Assembly (NCBI GenBank): GCA_964643005.1
Contig: CAZXQI010000002.1
Coordinates: forward strand, 1 to 64,000
DNA: 64,000 bases
Direction: 5' to 3'
DNA from: UBA6168 sp964643005
Lineage (GTDB): Bacteria > Bacteroidota > Bacteroidia > Chitinophagales > Saprospiraceae
The position numbers and the translations under genes are program-made. Position 1 is the stretch's first letter, and each line of letters begins with the position of its first letter. The notes beneath the pieces were generated by a model. It was not told where the DNA came from. It saw only the letters and a list, made by a program, of their open reading frames with translations, and ran no database searches. Below, piece by piece: positions 61,986 to 64,000 of this stretch.

Positions 61986-63035
61986 TTATTCCAACTCCTT
62001 CAGCGCTTCTCTTAATGCAGCTACGGGAAAGTCTCTGATCAGGGCTGAATCCAAATGATAAAAGACTGCGGTTCTGCCTGCTAGTGGAAGTTTTTTTCCG
62101 AGGAGGGATGCGGCGGCTTTAAGCGAAGGCATTGACGCCGATTCCAATCGTAAACGGTCGCCTTCATAAAGGTAATAACCCTGCAAATAGGTGCTTTTTT
62201 TCACTAAAAAACGATTGGGCGCAGTGGCTGTGAAGCGCAGGCTGTCCCGCAGGTCGGCTTCAGAAAGATTGTTGATGAGCTTAAATAACTCCCCGTCCCG
62301 AAACAAAACTCCCCAGCGAAAAATGGGTAGCGCCAGGTCTAAGGGTAGCGGATAGCGATCGGGATTCGTCAAGTACTCCCGACCAAGTTCCGTGTCGAGG
62401 ATAGAATTTTCCGTGTCCCAATCCTCCAGATCGCCCATATTGTAAAACATCAACATGCCCCTGTCCACAGGCGGGACGCCGGTTTTTTCAAAAAATTTCA
62501 ACTGGTGCAGGCGAATGGTGGCAGAAAGCAAGGGCGGCGTTTCTCCCGAATCATCTGATTGAAAAGTTTTTAAAAAATGGAAAAACCTCCCTCTCGTCTG
62601 TCCCGTCCAGTCCGAATCGAACTGAATCTCCCGAAATGAAAATCCCGCCTCTTTGCCGAGCTCGCCGATTTTGAAAACAATCTTCTTTGCAAGGCTATCC
62701 ACCTCCTCTAAGGACAGGCGGAGCCAGGTGCGATTGGTGATGAAAACGACCGGAACGATTTCCAGTTCCGCCAATCTGGCCGCGTCTATCTGCACCGAAG
62801 CATGAGGCAGCGGCTGGTTGGAAGCCTCATCCCAGTCCACGTCAAAGAATTTCACGTACAGCTTTTTGACACCGAGCGAATCGAGGTAAAGCCGCTCATT
62901 TTCAGAAAGTTGAAGTTTGGTTTTCCAGTGGTAAAAAGCAGGAACTATTTCCACCATCCCTTCCCTGCGGCAGGCTGGAAGGCAGAGAAGAAAGGTCAGC
63001 GCAAGCGATATATGGCGGGCAATTCTCAGTTGCAT
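61986..63035 (-). CDS. lipoprotein of unknown function, probable TIM-barrel fold
   Basis: A 349-residue lipoprotein: signal ending in LPAC (Cys22). The mature part looks like an (alpha/beta) barrel, with regularly placed strand-like segments: KKLYVKFFDVDWDE near 54, LEIVPVVFITN near 90, FREIQFDSDWTGQTRGRFFH near 133, LLSATIRLHQLKFF near 168, RGMLMFYNMGD near 191 and LPLDLALPIFRWGVLF near 230. Acidic residues lie at strand ends, as in glycosidase-like barrels, but no known family is recognised, so no activity is claimed. It is 52 bases after kpsF and 89 before the helical-repeat gene. Confidence 0.75.
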   Translation of the reverse strand: MQLRIARHISLALTFLLCLPACRREGMVEIVPAFYHWKTKLQLSENERLYLDSLGVKKLYVKFFDVDWDEASNQPLPHASVQIDAARLAELEIVPVVFITNRTWLRLSLEEVDSLAKKIVFKIGELGKEAGFSFREIQFDSDWTGQTRGRFFHFLKTFQSDDSGETPPLLSATIRLHQLKFFEKTGVPPVDRGMLMFYNMGDLEDWDTENSILDTELGREYLTNPDRYPLPLDLALPIFRWGVLFRDGELFKLINNLSEADLRDSLRFTATAPNRFLVKKSTYLQGYYLYEGDRLRLESASMPSLKAAASLLGKKLPLAGRTAVFYHLDSALIRDFPVAALREALKELE

Positions 63036-63087
63036 TGAGTTTTAAAAATCTATCCGAAGCGGCAGAAATCCATAAAATTCAGATTGG

Positions 63088-64000
63088 TCAAACAATGCCT
63101 TCCCGAATCAAATCGTGTAGATGTACGATGCCAAGATAGCGACCATTTTCAGCCACGACCAACTGGGTGATGCTATTGGAGCGCATCAACTCCAGAGCGT
63201 GGGCGGCCAGTTCATCTCCGGCAATACACTTAGGGGAGGGGCTCATCACGTCTAAGGCAGAAAGCTGCAACAAGTCGCCATCGCCGAGCCGGCGAAGCAT
63301 CCGCCGCAAATCTCCGTCGGTGATAATGCCTTCTATAGTTCCATCTTCATTTTCTACAACGGCGCAGCCTAAGCGCCGGGAAGTCATTTCAATAATTACC
63401 TCGCGAATACCCGTATCGGGTCTGACGGCGGGGCGCTCATTGTTGGGGAAGAGATCGCCCACCCTTAGATAGAGTTGTTTCCCCAACATGCCGCCCGGAT
63501 GGAATTGTGCGAAATCATTGGGACTAAAGCCTCGCAGAGCGAGTAGGCTGACGGCCAGCGCATCTCCCATCGCCATTTGTACGGTCGTGCTGGCCGTGGG
63601 CGCCAGATTGTTCGGGTCGGCCTCTTTCGGGATAGGCGTATGCAGAAGGAACGAAGCCTGTCGCCCCAACCAGGAATCGGGATTGGCAGTCATCCCAATG
63701 ACGATATTTCCCATGTTTTTAACAAAGGGAACTAAGACTTTGATTTCGGCGGTGTCGCCGCTCTTGCTCAGGTAAAGCAGCGCATCGCCGGGCTGGATAG
63801 TGCCCAGGTCGCCGTGTACGGCATCGGCGGCGTGCATGAACAGAGCAGGGGTTCCGGTGGAATTAAGCGTGGCTGCAATCTTCTGGGCAACGATGGCGCT
63901 CTTGCCAACACCGGTAACGACAACCCGGCCGGAGGCGTCAAAAATCGCTTCCACGGCAGTTGCAAATCTGTCGTCAAGGCTGTTGCGAAGCCTTTGCAAG
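63088..64000 (-). CDS. kdsD: KpsF/GutQ-type arabinose-5-phosphate isomerase (start beyond window)
   Basis: Isomerase converting ribulose-5-phosphate to arabinose-5-phosphate, the first step to Kdo of lipopolysaccharide. The C-terminal 303 residues are visible: the SIS sugar-isomerase domain with VVVTGVGKSAIVAQKIAATL near 27, then ALLYLSKSGDTAEI near 72, then AMGDALAVSLLALRGFSPND, then two CBS domains (about 177-300). The frame reaches the window edge, so the true start and roughly 20 residues lie outside. Probable first gene of an operon with the lipoprotein and helical-repeat genes. Confidence 0.92.
   Translation of the reverse strand, partial: LQRLRNSLDDRFATAVEAIFDASGRVVVTGVGKSAIVAQKIAATLNSTGTPALFMHAADAVHGDLGTIQPGDALLYLSKSGDTAEIKVLVPFVKNMGNIVIGMTANPDSWLGRQASFLLHTPIPKEADPNNLAPTASTTVQMAMGDALAVSLLALRGFSPNDFAQFHPGGMLGKQLYLRVGDLFPNNERPAVRPDTGIREVIIEMTSRRLGCAVVENEDGTIEGIITDGDLRRMLRRLGDGDLLQLSALDVMSPSPKCIAGDELAAHALELMRSNSITQLVVAENGRYLGIVHLHDLIREGIV

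Overview
The window reads as a chromosomal segment of a member of the phylum Bacteroidota. The evidence is the type IX secretion/gliding set gldKLMN with a PorP/SprF-type gene and gldH, several families largely restricted to this phylum (DUF5686, DUF4833, an RprX-like sensor kinase), and a recurrent TAnnTTTG -7 promoter element, sometimes with TTG 19-20 bp upstream, in place of sigma-70 -10 boxes. A mevalonate-pathway decarboxylase and large marine/sludge-type envelope genes would fit the class Saprospiria, but that rank is only a guess. No rRNA operon, CRISPR array, prophage or insertion sequence was seen; most of the window is core chromosome.

Layout. 1-2592 (+): tail of an unidentified gene, a sodium:solute symporter, gldH. 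2664-5187 (-): diphosphomevalonate decarboxylase, rhomboid protease, small membrane protein; then a nitroreductase (+). 5793-6564 is a gene-poor gap. 6565-8752 (-): a 7-helix membrane protein tightly coupled to a PBP4-type carboxypeptidase. 8879-13674 (-): the rimP-nusA-infB translation/transcription operon, with a clear promoter and a strong leader hairpin. 13832-19563 (-): a secreted hypothetical, acylphosphatase, fatty-acid desaturase and secA. 20108-25522 (+): a DUF5686 surface protein, a CDP-alcohol phosphatidyltransferase overlapping a DUF4833 gene, and purD. Then lpxD (-), yqeY (+), comEC (+), tRNA-Arg (-), a fructosamine-kinase-like gene (-), a triple helix-hairpin-helix protein (-), a GH57 glycoside hydrolase (+) and, convergent, a large phospho-sugar mutase (-).

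37418-45973 holds small metabolic and signalling genes: an ElaA-type acetyltransferase, a quinone oxidoreductase, a lipid/diacylglycerol kinase, a low-molecular-weight protein-tyrosine phosphatase, a two-component system, an overlapping sugar kinase/nucleotidyltransferase pair and an OmpH/Skp chaperone. 46376-48822 (+) is a redox-flavoured run: DUF2007, lipoprotein MsrA, MsrB, dodecin and a PaaY-like hexapeptide protein. 48830-56664 (-) carries an ABC exporter and porP/sprF-gldK-gldL-gldM-gldN, the core of the type IX secretion machine. 56733-58799 is a DUF255/YyaL-like protein. The end of the window holds an OB-fold protein and a probable operon: kpsF/kdsD (cut by the window edge), an uncharacterised lipoprotein and a large uncharacterised exported helical-repeat protein.

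The genes share several envelope themes: protein export (SecA, OmpH/Skp), lipid A and Kdo supply (LpxD, KpsF), peptidoglycan (PBP4, possible sugar salvage kinase/nucleotidyltransferase), phospholipid head-group chemistry, and type IX secretion. The least explained loci are the lipoprotein/helical-repeat pair at 59539-63035, the CDP-alcohol transferase/DUF4833 overlap, the hairpin between gldK and gldL, and a two-copy intergenic repeat at about 29.5 and 34.7 kb.
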